In this document: positions 44,668 through 55,120 of the stretch, piece after piece
Numbering within the stretch: position 1 is the stretch's first letter
Layout of the letters: each line of letters begins with the position of its first letter
Assembly: GCF_035046485.1 (NCBI RefSeq)
Contig: NC_085138.1
Coordinates: 48,333,464-48,397,463, forward strand
DNA: 64,000 nucleotides
Direction: 5' to 3'
Origin: Aedes albopictus
Taxonomy: Eukaryota > Arthropoda > Insecta > Diptera > Culicidae
Program-made: the position numbers and the translations under genes
Notes under the pieces: generated by a model
What the model saw: only the letters and a program-made list of their open reading frames with translations
What the model was told of the DNA's origin: nothing
Database searches by the model: none

Positions 44668-46677
44668 TGTAACCGTTCAAGAATATTCACGAGGTTTTTG
44701 AAACAAGATGGCTTAAGCGCCACTCCCGAAACTCGAGAGACCACCTGTCGTTTTGACTTTGCCCGACTTTGAAGACTTTTCCCTCAGGGGACTCGTGAAC
44801 GGCTTCACTATTATCCAACGAACCCGGAAATACGCCACCTTACCCTGCCCACTTACGATGGAGAAAACCCCGACCTAAGCTCTTTCGATTCGTACGCTTG
44901 GGATGGAAGGTGGAAGTTTAGAGGGTCAATTTACCTCAATCGTAACGATATAAATTACTGTGAAAAAGATGAATTTCAGTTCAACTATTCAAAACGGATT
45001 TATTCTAAAATTGCTAACTTGAATTCATAAATTATTTTGAACAAACTGATTCGGGTTGGACCTTTTATTTACAAACGTTTACGGGTTGGGAAAAATGGAA
45101 ACAATCATGGCCATGAAACAAGGTTTCCACGTACCTGCGCAGGTTTTGTTACCCTGAAGCGTTGTCTCGATGTCTTCCGACGACGAACGTTTCCGGCCCT
45201 TGCCGGAGCTGGACGAGGGATGTCTGTTGTTGCGTTCGATCCCTGTAGCAATGGCGATGACGTTGCTTGGCCGCTGACGCTGTAGTGATGGCGGCAGCGA
45301 TGGACACTAGAGCTCGGGAGTATGGCCGAAATATCGGTGCGGAGGAGGTGGAGGCTGGACGGAAGGCTTCCGATTTATCGATTCCTCGAGAGCTTTCGCT
45401 GCGACGGATTGTCGAGCTTCCCGGGTTATAACCGTCTCCTCGGGACAAAGAGCCAACGTACCCTTCGTACGGCTTCTCCTTGTGGGTTCCACCGTACGCG
45501 ATGAAATGAAACCCCTCGCCTTCGGATAAGGTCCGGTCCCACGCACGACACTTGGCTACGTACGTGGACCGTGCTCTCGGTACTCTGTCCACCTGGGGGT
45601 TGTAGCGTGAGGTAGACTTTGACGACGGCTATTGGCGACCGCCGGAGAACTTCGTTCGTGATCTAACGAACTTCACCTCGCTCCGTTTAGCTACCTCGAA
45701 AGGCGGGCCTTTGCGGATTCCCGAGCTCAAGAATGTCTGTCCGAGTACCTCGGACGAGAAGGGCGCCAGGGACGCCTCGGGTAACCCCTAATTGACTCCG
45801 CTTGTCACACTAATTCGCTGATTCCAGCCCGTACAATAAAAAGCGCCTTGGCGCTGGAAATAGTCCAACGCGAACAGTATCAATTAATCACTAGTCAAAA
45901 ATTGCTTAAAACACTATATTTACCTTTTTATGTACAAATCCACACTAAGTGTAGAAGAAACGCAGAATAACCACGGTCTCACCGACCGGAAAAACACGTA
46001 CAATTTTACTAAATTAACACAAAGATACAAAAAAACCGTTTTAAACACTTCAAACGAATTCACTTTTCTACCTAAAATTACCTTCGGTACGCAAACGAAG
46101 GGCACAAACTAATCAAAAACTACTTCACTTTTCGAAACTTAAAAACCGCGATTACTTCCACACACCAGCCTTATGATGAACGAAATGATCGAGCTTTGGT
46201 CAATTTCCCCTTAAATAAACTTCTTAAACAATCCCCTATTATTCGAATAATCGCGCCAACGAAGAATTCGAATGGCGATCTAAATTATTGGCGCATTCCT
46301 AGGTTCGTCAAGATGGTTTACAAGAGTTATGTATATTTAGGAGCCATCACTGCACTCACTACGTCATTTTTATAGCAGCTGGTTTAGCCGAGACACAAAC
46401 CAACATACACGTATAGCTCTAGTTTCTAATTCAAACGAGCAAAGTCAAGACGAATTTGAATGTCGAATCTAATCTAAACAATTTAAATTATAGCGATAAT
46501 TATTTTATGGCATATTTCTGTAAATGAATTCAAAGCGTGATTTTACTTAAAAAGAGAAAAACGTCAAAGCGTTTTTCAATGCAGTTCATTAATTACTAAA
46601 ACAAAATATTTACCAAAACTAACCCTAAAACAAAAACAATTTTGCTTAAAAAAAAATAAAAACGTCAAAACGTTACA
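44668..46677 (-). repeat. 5' LTR of the young Gypsy element
   Basis: 2,010 bp with ends TGTAAC/GTTACA. It carries promoter and polyadenylation signals by position; I cannot place a specific TATA box with confidence. Nearly identical to 36256-38266. Confidence 0.96.
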
Positions 46678-46681
46678 AATC

Positions 46682-46990
46682 TTCGAGGGAATTTCCGAAG
46701 GAATCCCAGGAGGAATTTCTTAAGAAAACCGTGAATTAGTTTAAAGATGAGTCTTTTGAGAAATTTCATTAGAAAGTTCTGGAGAAGACCCGAATAAAAT
46801 TTCTGAAAAAATTTCTGGAAGAATCCCTGGAGAAAATTCTGAAGAAGTACATGGGAAGGAAATTGTTTCAAAGAACTTTCAGGGGAATCTTTAGAATAAT
46901 TCTAGCTGAACTCATGGAAGAAATTCCCGCAAGAACGCGATAATTATAGAAAAAAATAATGAAATAATAATTCATGGAAGGGTTTCTTCC
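46682..46990. repeat. Degenerate repeat, continuation of block 6
   Basis: Reversed-orientation units (GGAGGAATTTCTTAAGAAA) directly continuing the repeat cut by the Gypsy element. Confidence 0.8.
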
Positions 46991-47114
46991 GAAATAATTC
47001 TTAATTAGACGCAATATGGAAGGCGTTCTCATGCAAGCGTACCAGAGTATGGGGCAACGAAATTTGTTAAGCTTGATAAACCAGCTCTGATTTTACCATG
47101 ACAGCACTGATCTC

Positions 47115-47583
47115 CAGTGATGGAAAACAGTGAGGAATGCAGCTGAGCAGACACAAACGCAAAGCTATCTTACTCGTGAACAACAGAAGCCTGAATATAT
47201 TCGCACTTCCTTCACTCGCGAGCTAACGAAGCTGGTCGCACTCGTGATTGATTCGCGAAGCAGCTCTGAACATTTTTCAATTTTGTGAAAAAACGAATTT
47301 ACACTGCCGACAGATCTACTTTTCAGGAACAATAAAGCACAAAACACTACTATCTGATGGATAATTAATTGTTTTGCTCTTAAAATCGCACTAAAATACA
47401 ATTGCCGCATCTCCACTTGTTCTTCGCGAATAAAAGTTCATGAGTGTTTTTGTTTTGCTTCATACTCATGAAGCAAACGGGTGCGAATAAACTCACACAA
47501 GGCTTACTCTCGGCACCGTGAGTAAACCGTTTGTTGGTTTTTCACTCGCGAGTTGATTCACGATGAGAGTGTTTCCATCTCTG
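47115..47583. mobile_element. hAT-type MITE, 469 bp
   Basis: Termini CAGTGATGGAAA and TTTCCATCTCTG fit the hAT CAGNGATG-type inverted repeat. They are flanked by a perfect 8-bp duplication CTGATCTC (47107-47114 and 47584-47591). Subterminal ACTCGCGAG motifs occur in both halves. No transposase, so it is non-autonomous. Confidence 0.92.
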
Positions 47584-47591
47584 CTGATCTC

Positions 47592-49270
47592 TAAAGTATT
47601 TCTGAATTTCTGAAGCAAGCCTTGCCATTCGAAATCTTTATTTGAGAAACTCCTGGAAGAATTATTGAAACTGTTTCGAAAACAAAAAAAAAATCTGGTA
47701 GTTCTTCAGGAACTTCTCCAGAATTTCTTCGAGCAATTTCTTCAGAAAAAACTCCAGAATTCATTCCTTCTAGAAATACCTGAAGAGGATTTCCCAACAC
47801 TTCCTGGATTCATTCATTCAGAGATTTCTTCCGAAAATTCAATTTTTTAAGATTTTCTTTTCAGTGATTCCTCTAAGAGTTATTATTATTATAAGCTTTA
47901 TTAGGGAGATTTTCAGCCCGAAGCTGGTTCATCTCCACTTCAAGAGTATTTCCAGATTCCCCCAGAACTTTCCGCAGAGTAACCTTCAGGCATTACCTAA
48001 GAAATGGCTTTAGGGATTTCTTAAAGCACCCTTTTACTGATCCCTTCAGAAATTACACGAGCAATTCTCCTAAAAATACCTCCAGAATTATTTCCAGGAG
48101 TTCTTACAGGGATTCTTTTCGAAAATCCTCCAGAGATTCTTGCACAAATTCTTCGAATGTGCTCTTTAAGTAGTTCTCTCAGAAGCTTCTCCAGAAGTTA
48201 CTCCAGGAGTTTCATCTGGAAATCATTTAAAAATGGAAATTTCATGGAATTACTTCCGAAACTGTTCCTGAAATATTTTATTTAATTCTAGAGGTACCGT
48301 TAGGAGTTCCTTCAGAGATTACTTCAGAAAATGCTTCGGGATTTTTCTTCCGGAGATTTCTCCAGGAGTTTTTTCTGAGATTCCTTCATCAAATTCCCAA
48401 GAGATTGCTTAAGCGATTCCTTCAAGAATTGGTCAGGTATTTTTTGGATATTTCTGGAAGAAATGCTAAAAAAGATCCCTCGAGATATATCTGAAAGAAT
48501 TACTGAAGGAACATCTGTTGGATTTCTGACGGAATCATAGGAGCAATTTCATAAAGAATCTTTGTAATGCAGTTATTTTTGTGCGGATTTTCTAAGATAT
48601 CAATGAAAACACTGTTAAAGACTAGGACAGGTTGAAGAAATTCCTTGCTGAAATTCCTGAAGCAATTCTTTAAATACTGAAAGGGTCTTTGGAGATATTT
48701 CTGAAGGAATCCCTGAAAGAAAAATCCAGAGGGAAGCCACAAAGAAAATCCTAAAAAGCATCCGTAAAGAATTTTTGAAAAAAAAAAATCCACTTGAATT
48801 CCCGTAGGAATCCTAGGAGATATTCTTGAAATTCTTGAAATTATTAAGAGTATCTGAAGGAATCTTCGGAAAATTACTGAACGAATCCCAGGTGAAATTA
48901 AAAAAAAACCTGGAGGAATAACTGGAGAAACTCATTGGTAAACTTTTGGTGCAATTCCAAAAAAAAAAGACAAAATTTTAAGAGGTATCCTTGTATACAT
49001 TTTTGGGGAAGTGCATGAAAGAACCTTCGAAGGAACTGTTGAAGCAATCTCTGTATGAATTTCAACATGAATCTCAAATGGAATTCATCAATGAAAGAAA
49101 TAATGCAAAAGTGTTTTGAGAAACTCCTGCATGGGTTTCTGGATGAATCCCTGGAAAATTCCTGGAGATATTCTTGCGGGAATTTCCGATAAAAGTTCTG
49201 TAGAAATTATTTAAAAGATCTCTGGAGCAATTTCTGTATTTTCTGGAAGATTTTCTGTATGGTTCCATGC
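47592..49270. repeat. Degenerate repeat, block 7, orientation switch
   Basis: Units read in the + sense to about 48430 (TCTCCAGGAGTTTTTTCTG) and in the opposite sense from about 48450 (CTGGAAGAAATGCTAAAAAA, CTGAAGGAATCCCTGAAAG). The reverse half contains diverged relatives of the 176-bp segment near 32366. An inverted copy of the retroposon-like tail is at 47891-47935. Confidence 0.82.
47891..47935 (-). repeat. Recurrent retroposon-like 3' tail, third copy
   Basis: Reverse complement reads GATGAACCAGCTTCGGGCTG followed by AAAATCTCCCTAATAAAGC, a diverged relative of 5672-5718 and 20364-20415. Confidence 0.5.
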
Positions 49271-49453
49271 AAAAATTTCTGTTTCCGATATGTTTCGCAG
49301 CTTGTTATGCTGATACGACGATATTGATAGATTCCAACTAACCTGGCCATAGCCAACTCTAGTTCAACAATCAATCACTCAATGATCCATCCTCCAGAGT
49401 CCTCAACCAACGACGTATTAACCTCACTTTCCTTCATCTTTCTTTCGCCGCAG

Positions 49454-49759
49454 GACTTTGCTACGCTGCGTAAAAACAAATTCGCCCGCCGTTGTTCGTC
49501 CCTGCGGCAGCAACCGACCGGAAGCGAGGTGCCTACAACAGCATCGAGCGTGACACTGGAACTGGAGAGTGCCAGCCCGGCCCAATCGATGACCATCCAC
49601 CAGCCGAGTGCGATGGCCCCCACCAGCAATAGCAATAGCAACAGTAACAACAACAACAACAACAGTAGCAGCTCACCCAAGAAGCCCAAGTGGGAGGTGA
49701 TTGAGCACTTCAAGAGCACCGGACGCGGCCAGGAGTCAATCAGCAGCAGCCTGATTGCG
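49454..49759 (+). CDS. Host gene, second coding exon, unknown protein
   Basis: After a pyrimidine-rich acceptor (TCTTTCTTTCGCCGCAG) come exactly 102 codons, then GTGAGT as donor at 49760. The exon is phase 0 at both ends, matching the exon at 28757-28885. The peptide begins DFATLRKNKFARRCSSLRQQ and has a Thr/Ser/Ala-rich middle. An Asn/Ser run (SNSNSNSNNNNNN) coded by AGCAAT/AACAAC triplets precedes a conserved-looking end (KKPKWEVIEHFKSTGRGQES). G/C-rich third positions mark it as host coding sequence. No catalytic domain is seen; it looks like the disordered N-terminal part of a larger protein whose remaining exons lie beyond the window. Confidence 0.85.
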
Positions 49760-50689
49760 GTGAGTTACATATACTTATTATGATTGGGAATGTGGGGCAA
49801 AAGGTTCGGGGGATGCTTTTCCGATGATCGATGATCGTTTGAAATGATTGATTCTTAAACAAAAATAATATGGAACGAACTCACCAATTAGTATACATCC
49901 CTACGTCCATCAGAAAACATAACCGAAAATGGAACTTTGGCACATACTAAATCACACAAAAACCGCAAACCCAAATCTAAACTTAGAGCAGTCAAAGTTT
50001 TTGATTAAAAAGGTCATTATTTTCAAGCAAGTTAACATTCACCCCACCATTCCCTTATTGTTTACTCGGAACGGGATTTGCGGGCTGGACCACCAAAGTA
50101 CTAGGAGCGGGTAAGCTGCTTATCGTATTCCCAGTATACACATTATTAACACTGGCCACGCACTTCAACCAGTAAACAGTAAGCGCCAAACGACCATAGG
50201 ATAATCCGATTGATAGAGTGCGTGCCACAGAGTTCATCCTGCTTGCTTGCTTACTGGCAGGCTGTCTACAGAGATCATTGCAGGGAGGTTGACTGGTTCT
50301 CCTCCTCTCTTTCTATTTTCCCCACACAATTCGGGGCCATCTGTCTCTCATGGGAAAACGGGAAAAGCTGACCGGGGATAAATTGATGAATGAATTCCCG
50401 GAACGCTAGTGAATGAAACGCTGCTGTGACGTGAATTTTTCGGTGCTGATTTGAAGGGATGTTTTCGGGAAGCGTTTCATAGGACAAATGATGATTGAAT
50501 GGTTGTTGGCTGGGATTGATATTTGTTGGTTTAGGTAACTGCACAAGAGCAGAATAAACTTATACTCTGGGGATGAGTACAGGTGATGGGAGATCGATCA
50601 TTATTGTTGGTTGATTTTACAAAAACATGTTATAAAGGAATTCTTTGAATTATGGTATAACATCGAACTGTTCCAATTTAATTTTACGA
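49760..50689. other. Intron downstream of the second host exon
   Basis: Unique sequence with short frames on both strands, none with a domain or splice context. Confidence 0.5.
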
Positions 50690-51146
50690 GTTGTTGGTGA
50701 AACTAGATACATTTCCTCATTTCTGGTTTTTGATAAATATTTCATCCCAAATAAATCAAATCGGTTTCCAAACACATAGGGTAATTTTCCAATTATTGCA
50801 CAGCTAAAAATTTGCCAATTATTGCACACTCCATTAGAATAACATGGAGTGTGCAACAAAAGTCGAGTTTTTAGCCGTGCAACAATTGGAAAATTACCGT
50901 ACCTATAAAGTATTTTCACAAATGTTTCTTGGTGAAAAATGTTCTTGAGTTTGACAAAAAAAAATTTATACGAAATTTAGGATAAATGGTCTCAGGAAAA
51001 CTGATAAACATTTTCCACCAGAAAAAAAAAAACAGAAGATACCTTGATCCTTTAAGGGGAATGGAAACCGATTTCAAAATAATTGCTGTTATTCAATAAC
51101 TATTAATAAATAAATAATTTAAAGTGGAAACGCTTTTAGTTTCGCC
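50690..51146. mobile_element. TTAA-associated fold-back MITE, copy 2
   Basis: Carries diverged versions of the arms of 18185-18531 (CATTTCCTCATTTCTGGTTTTTG on the left; CAGAAGATACCTTGATCC on the right) and ends TTTCGCC before TTAA at 51147-51150. A smaller hairpin element (50777-50901) is inserted in its left arm. Confidence 0.7.
50777..50901. mobile_element. Small hairpin MITE, TA-flanked
   Basis: TAGGGTAATTTTCCAATTATTG and its mirror ending CAATTGGAAAATTACCGTA are about 45-bp arms of a 125-bp hairpin; internal GTGTGCA motifs also mirror. The ends fit a TA duplication. Confidence 0.8.
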
Positions 51147-51150
51147 TTAA

Positions 51151-51342
51151 GGCGAAACTGGAAGCATTTCCTCATTTTTTTGGTTTTGGATTTTTTATTA
51201 AATAACGAAGCAATATTTTCAAAATCGATTTTCGTGCACATGTAGAGTATGGATCAGGGTATCTTCTGATTTTTTACGCGGTATAAAATGTTTTTCGTTT
51301 TTGCAGAAACCATTTTATAGTGAAATTTAGTTCAGTTTCGCC
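51151..51342. mobile_element. TTAA-delimited MITE, copy 3
   Basis: Bounded by TTAA at 51147-51150 and 51343-51346, with inverted termini GGCGAAACTG and CAGTTTCGCC. The interior equals one arm of the 18185 element (ATAACGAAGCAATATTTTC, CACATGTAGAGTATGG). Confidence 0.85.
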
Positions 51343-51675
51343 TTAACCCATATCCGCCCAGCGTCCTATTTATAGGACAGATTCCCCGAACACCCAGCGT
51401 CCTATAAATAGGACAGACCTTTTGATGTGAATATCTCCAGAATTATGCAAAATTTTAGAATACTTTCTTCAGAGAAGATGTTCTCCACATCCATACCTTG
51501 CTCATAGTGAGCAATATAGTTTGTGACTGGTTTACCAGGTGGCGTAAACAATGCTGCAGAGATTACATATTGTCACGATCTATGAGCTTCATTTCCAATG
51601 TAAAAAAAAAACCCTGGAATCTTGACAATGGTAAATAATTTATAGTTCATTTCTTTGGCAGAGTTGTTAATCAAT

Positions 51676-51796
51676 ACATACAAAAGTCGATGTATGTATG
51701 ATTGTATGTTTATTTGCTTGTATGTTTGTATATTTGTATGTTTGTTTATTTGTATGTTGATATGAATGTACGTATGTATATATGTATGAATGTTCC
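51676..51796. repeat. TATG/TTTG microsatellite
   Basis: Irregular GTATGTATG, TTTGTATG units. Confidence 0.85.
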
Positions 51797-51894
51797 GGCA
51801 TAACTCTGGAATGCGTCAATGAATTTCAATCAAATTTGGCATGCACATTTCTTAGGATGTGGAGGTGGTAGTAGGGGTATTGGAATTCAAGATG

Positions 51895-52575
51895 GCGGCT
51901 TAGGTTCCAAGATGGTGGTCAAAACTCCAGAATATATGCTTTTTAACGGCAATGCTGCTTCGGATACTATGCAATATGGGTAGGGTATCTATCGATTGGG
52001 CTTCATAAGTAGAATTCAAAAAAGAACATCCGACGCCATTTCGAAATCCAAGATGGCAGACCATATCCAAGATGGCGGCCTCGAAATGGTAGATTGAGCT
52101 ATGATACCATGCAATCTATCTATCTATCTATCTATCGATCGGGCTTCATGAGAAAAAGAAAAAAAATCGATTTTTGAGTCTATTTCGAAATCCAAGATGG
52201 CGGACCATAACCAAGATGGCGCACCATATCCGAGATGGCGGCATTGGAATGATAGTTTTAGCTATGATACCATGCAATATGGGTATCCATCGATCGGGCT
52301 TCATGAGTAGAAGTCAAAAATCGATATTTGACTATTTCGAAATCCAAGATGGCGCACCATATCATACAATGGCGGCCATGGAATGATTGTTTCAGCTATG
52401 ATACCATGCAATATGGGTATCTATTGATCGGGCTTCATGAGTAGAAGTCAAAAATCGATATATGACACTATTTTGAAATCAAAGATGGGGGACCATATCT
52501 AAGATTGCGGCCACAGTATGGTAATTTGAGCTATGATACCATGCAATATGGGTATCAATCGATCGGGCTTATGAG
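51895..52575. repeat. Tandem repeat of about 135 bp (AAGATGGCGG units)
   Basis: GATACCATGCAATATGGGTA recurs near 51962, 52101, 52264, 52398 and 52533. Between occurrences come GATCGGGCTTCATGAG and several AAATCCAAGATGGCGG motifs. About four and a half diverged units. Confidence 0.88.
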
Positions 52576-52960
52576 AAAAATGGTAGAGGGTCATGATGGA
52601 TGGTAGGGTAGTGGGTAGGGTAAACGGTGGAGCAGACGGTCTGTGAGAGGGTTTGGATGAAGGAGTGGAGTAGAAGGTTAGGGTAGAGGATATGGTAGAC
52701 GGTAGGGAGAAGGGTAGAATAGAGAGTAGGTTTGAAGGTAGGAAAAGTGTTAGGGTAGAGAGTAGGGTAGACGGTACGATTAAGCACAATATAGACTAGA
52801 GGGTACGGTAAAGGACAGAGCAGTGGTTATGATGGTAGAATATAGGGTAGAGGGTATGGCAGATGGTAGGGTTGAAGGTTATGATAGAGCGTAGGATAGA
52901 GGGTGGGAAAAGAAGACAGTAAGGTAGAGGTTAGAGAGTAGGGTGAAGAATTTAGATGAG
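52576..52960. repeat. Degenerate GGTAGAGGGTAG simple repeat
   Basis: Reiterated GGGTAGA/GGTAGGG units. Frames on the - strand (Thr/Leu/Pro-rich) are its translation. Confidence 0.88.
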
Positions 52961-52977
52961 ATTAGATGAGCCGAGGT

Positions 52978-53740
52978 TTTTTTCGAGATACCTTTAGGAA
53001 CTCTTTCCAGGATTTCTTCAGGCATTCTTTTCGAGAATCTTCCTAAGTTTATTCCCGAAATTCCTTCAGCTATTGCTTTCGAAATTGTTGTACGGATTTC
53101 TCGGGAGTTCTCTTCAGGGATTTTTGTAGGGATTGCTTTGGAAAATCCTGAAAGGATTCTTTTAGTTATTCTTTTCTGCATTACTTCAGGAATTTGTGCT
53201 GAAATTCCTTCAAAGATTCCTTCCAGGATTCCTGCTGTGATACCTTAAGGGATTCCTTCTGAAAAAAATATATGAAAAAGTATCTTCTATGGTATTTACA
53301 GGAATACCTGCTCAGCTTCTGACCGGCATTCCTGTCATGATCTCTCTAACGATTCCATCAGGTATTCTTTGCGGGATTCCTTCAGGAATAAGTTCAGAGA
53401 TTTCTGCCAGAATTGCTTTAGAAAATACTGAAAGGATTATTTCAGAAATTTTAACCACCGTTCTTTTCTGGATTTCTACTGGAATTATTTCACAGATTCA
53501 TTTTAGTATACTTTCAGAGTGTTCTGTAGTAACATATTCAGAGAATCCTAATGGAATTCTTTCTACGAACCGGGATCCTCGTTCGGGATTTATACAGCAA
53601 TTCCTCCCGGTATTTCTTTTGTGATTATTTCAGGGATTCCTATCAAGCTTTCAGCTGAGATTCCCTCAGGATTGCACCAAACATGCCTCTCAGAATTGCT
53701 TCAGTAAATTCTCCCGGGATTCCATCAGTAATTTCTACCT
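52978..53740. repeat. Degenerate repeat, block 8
   Basis: CCTTCAGGAATTTCT-like units in the + orientation. Confidence 0.8.
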
Positions 53741-54418
53741 GCGTTATGTTTTGCAGACTTACGTAATTCTAAATAACATTTGGTAGATCGAATAAAATTA
53801 AATTTTTGGTTTGTTTATCATTTTTCATGTAGCCGAAAAACACATTATGTTTTCGATGTAACTTTGAAAGTGTCCAGAATAACACCATGAAACCCACATA
53901 TTGTTCATGAATAAAAAATCATGAAGTAGAACAAACATAAGTGGAGAAGCCGTGTAGATTATATTTGGTTGAACCTGGGCGTGTTAGTGGAATACCTGTA
54001 AGTACGAGACATTGAAGACGACCTTATAGTTGTGGTTGAAATACGTATCTGTCAAAGGATACAAAAATAAAAGGAACAGTACCTACCATTTTTTTAAAGC
54101 ATGCAAAATTTCTGAAAGGTTTACGTATGGTGAGTAGGTACGTAAAGAAAGTTTGTGGGGTACTGATGGAAAAACTCAATTACTTTATTAGAAATCGTTA
54201 TCTGTGTAAAATCTAACTTCTACAGTATTCTAACGTTTGGTTAAGCTACACATAGTGAGCACTCTTTATTTGATTTGTTAAAAAAATGAGATATGTTAAA
54301 CACTGCAGTCGATACTAGACGAAATTACAAGGACCATGCATTGCATACTTTTAGGCGTTTATCGGGTTATTTTTCTGCCCCAATTTATTAGTCCTTTTTC
54401 TATAATTTTTGAGTTATT
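53741..54418. other. Unassigned AT-rich stretch
   Basis: No open frame or repeat family recognised. Confidence 0.4.
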
Positions 54419-54431
54419 ATAGTTATTATAT

Positions 54432-54718
54432 AAGGGCCCATATAGCCGAGGCGGTAAACGCACGGGTATTCAGCATGACCATGCTGAGGGTGACGGGTTC
54501 GATTCCCGGTCGGTCCAGGATCTTTTCGTAAAGGAAATTTCCTTGACTTCCTTGGGCATAGAGTATCTTCGTGCCTGCCACACGATATACACATGCAAAA
54601 TGGTCATTGGCAGAGGAAGCTCTCAGTTAAAAACTGTGGAAGTGCTCATAGAACACTAAGCTGAGAAGCAGGCTTTGTCCCAGTGAGGACGTTACGCCAA
54701 GAAGAGGAGAGGAGGAGG
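54432..54718 (+). mobile_element. Feilai-related SINE with 13-bp target duplication
   Basis: The tRNA-like head has TAGCCGAGGCGG (A-box region) and GGTTCGATTCCCG (B-box). The body shares CTTCCTTGGGCATAGAGTATC and GTGGAAGTGCTCATAGAACA with the SINE at 9963. The end is purine-rich (GAAGAGGAGAGGAGGAGG). A perfect 13-bp direct repeat ATAGTTATTATAT flanks it (54419-54431 and 54719-54731), proving retroposition. Confidence 0.93.
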
Positions 54719-54983
54719 ATAGTTATTATATCTCTTTCACTTGTTTAGAGCTGCATTGTATCTATACGGATCAGAATATAACGAAAGCGTAGAAGTTGTG
54801 TTGAAATAGAACTCAAGAAAATTATCAGATATTGTGGACCTACAATGAAGAATTTTTTTCGAACTACACTATAGAATTCCATTTTTTTCGTCAAATCATG
54901 CTTATTTTATTGGAACTTGACCTTTAATAACAAATTTATTTAAAGATTTAAATTATGAGAAACCTTGGGCGTTAACGGGTTAA

Positions 54984-55120
54984 GGCGCAAATTTGGGGTC
55001 TTTGTCTTAACACAAATTTTAACACCATGAAATTTGTATTATCGTTGCAAAAAACGATTGAAAAACAGGTTTCTTTTCGTCAGATTAAGAATTACAGTAG
55101 CTAAGTGTCAAGAGTGTCAA
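54984..55120. other. Short unassigned stretch
   Basis: Flank to the right of the TTAA at 54980; nothing recognised. Confidence 0.4.

Larger units (their letters stand above)
36256..46677 (-). mobile_element. Young Ty3/Gypsy LTR retrotransposon, internally deleted
   Basis: A 10,422-bp element transcribed from the - strand. It is bounded by two 2.0-kb LTRs with TGTAAC..GTTACA ends and by the 4-bp target duplication AATC (36252-36255 and 46678-46681). The LTRs differ at about four places by eye, so insertion is recent. Gag and the protease-RT part are open, and the integrase DDE core is open. The RT C-terminus, RNase H and the start of the integrase zinc region are missing, replaced by a 242-bp LTR-derived patch. 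Long LTRs plus a tRNA-Lys primer site recall Osvaldo-type elements; that placement is tentative. It lies in the host gene intron, antisense to the gene. Confidence 0.95.
51347..54979. mobile_element. Possible piggyBac-type element, non-coding
   Basis: TTAA precedes CCCATATCCGCCCAGCG (51347), and GGGCGTTAACGGG precedes TTAA at 54980-54983; these ends share CCC and CGCCCA as inverted repeats. Outside, the left flank ends CGCC and the right begins GGCG, consistent with insertion in CGCCTTAAGGCG. A palindromic GTCCTATTTATAGGAC occurs twice near the left end (51363 and 51399). There is no transposase; the interior is tandem repeats, degenerate repeat and a SINE. The end match is imperfect, so the boundaries are tentative. 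Confidence 0.45.
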
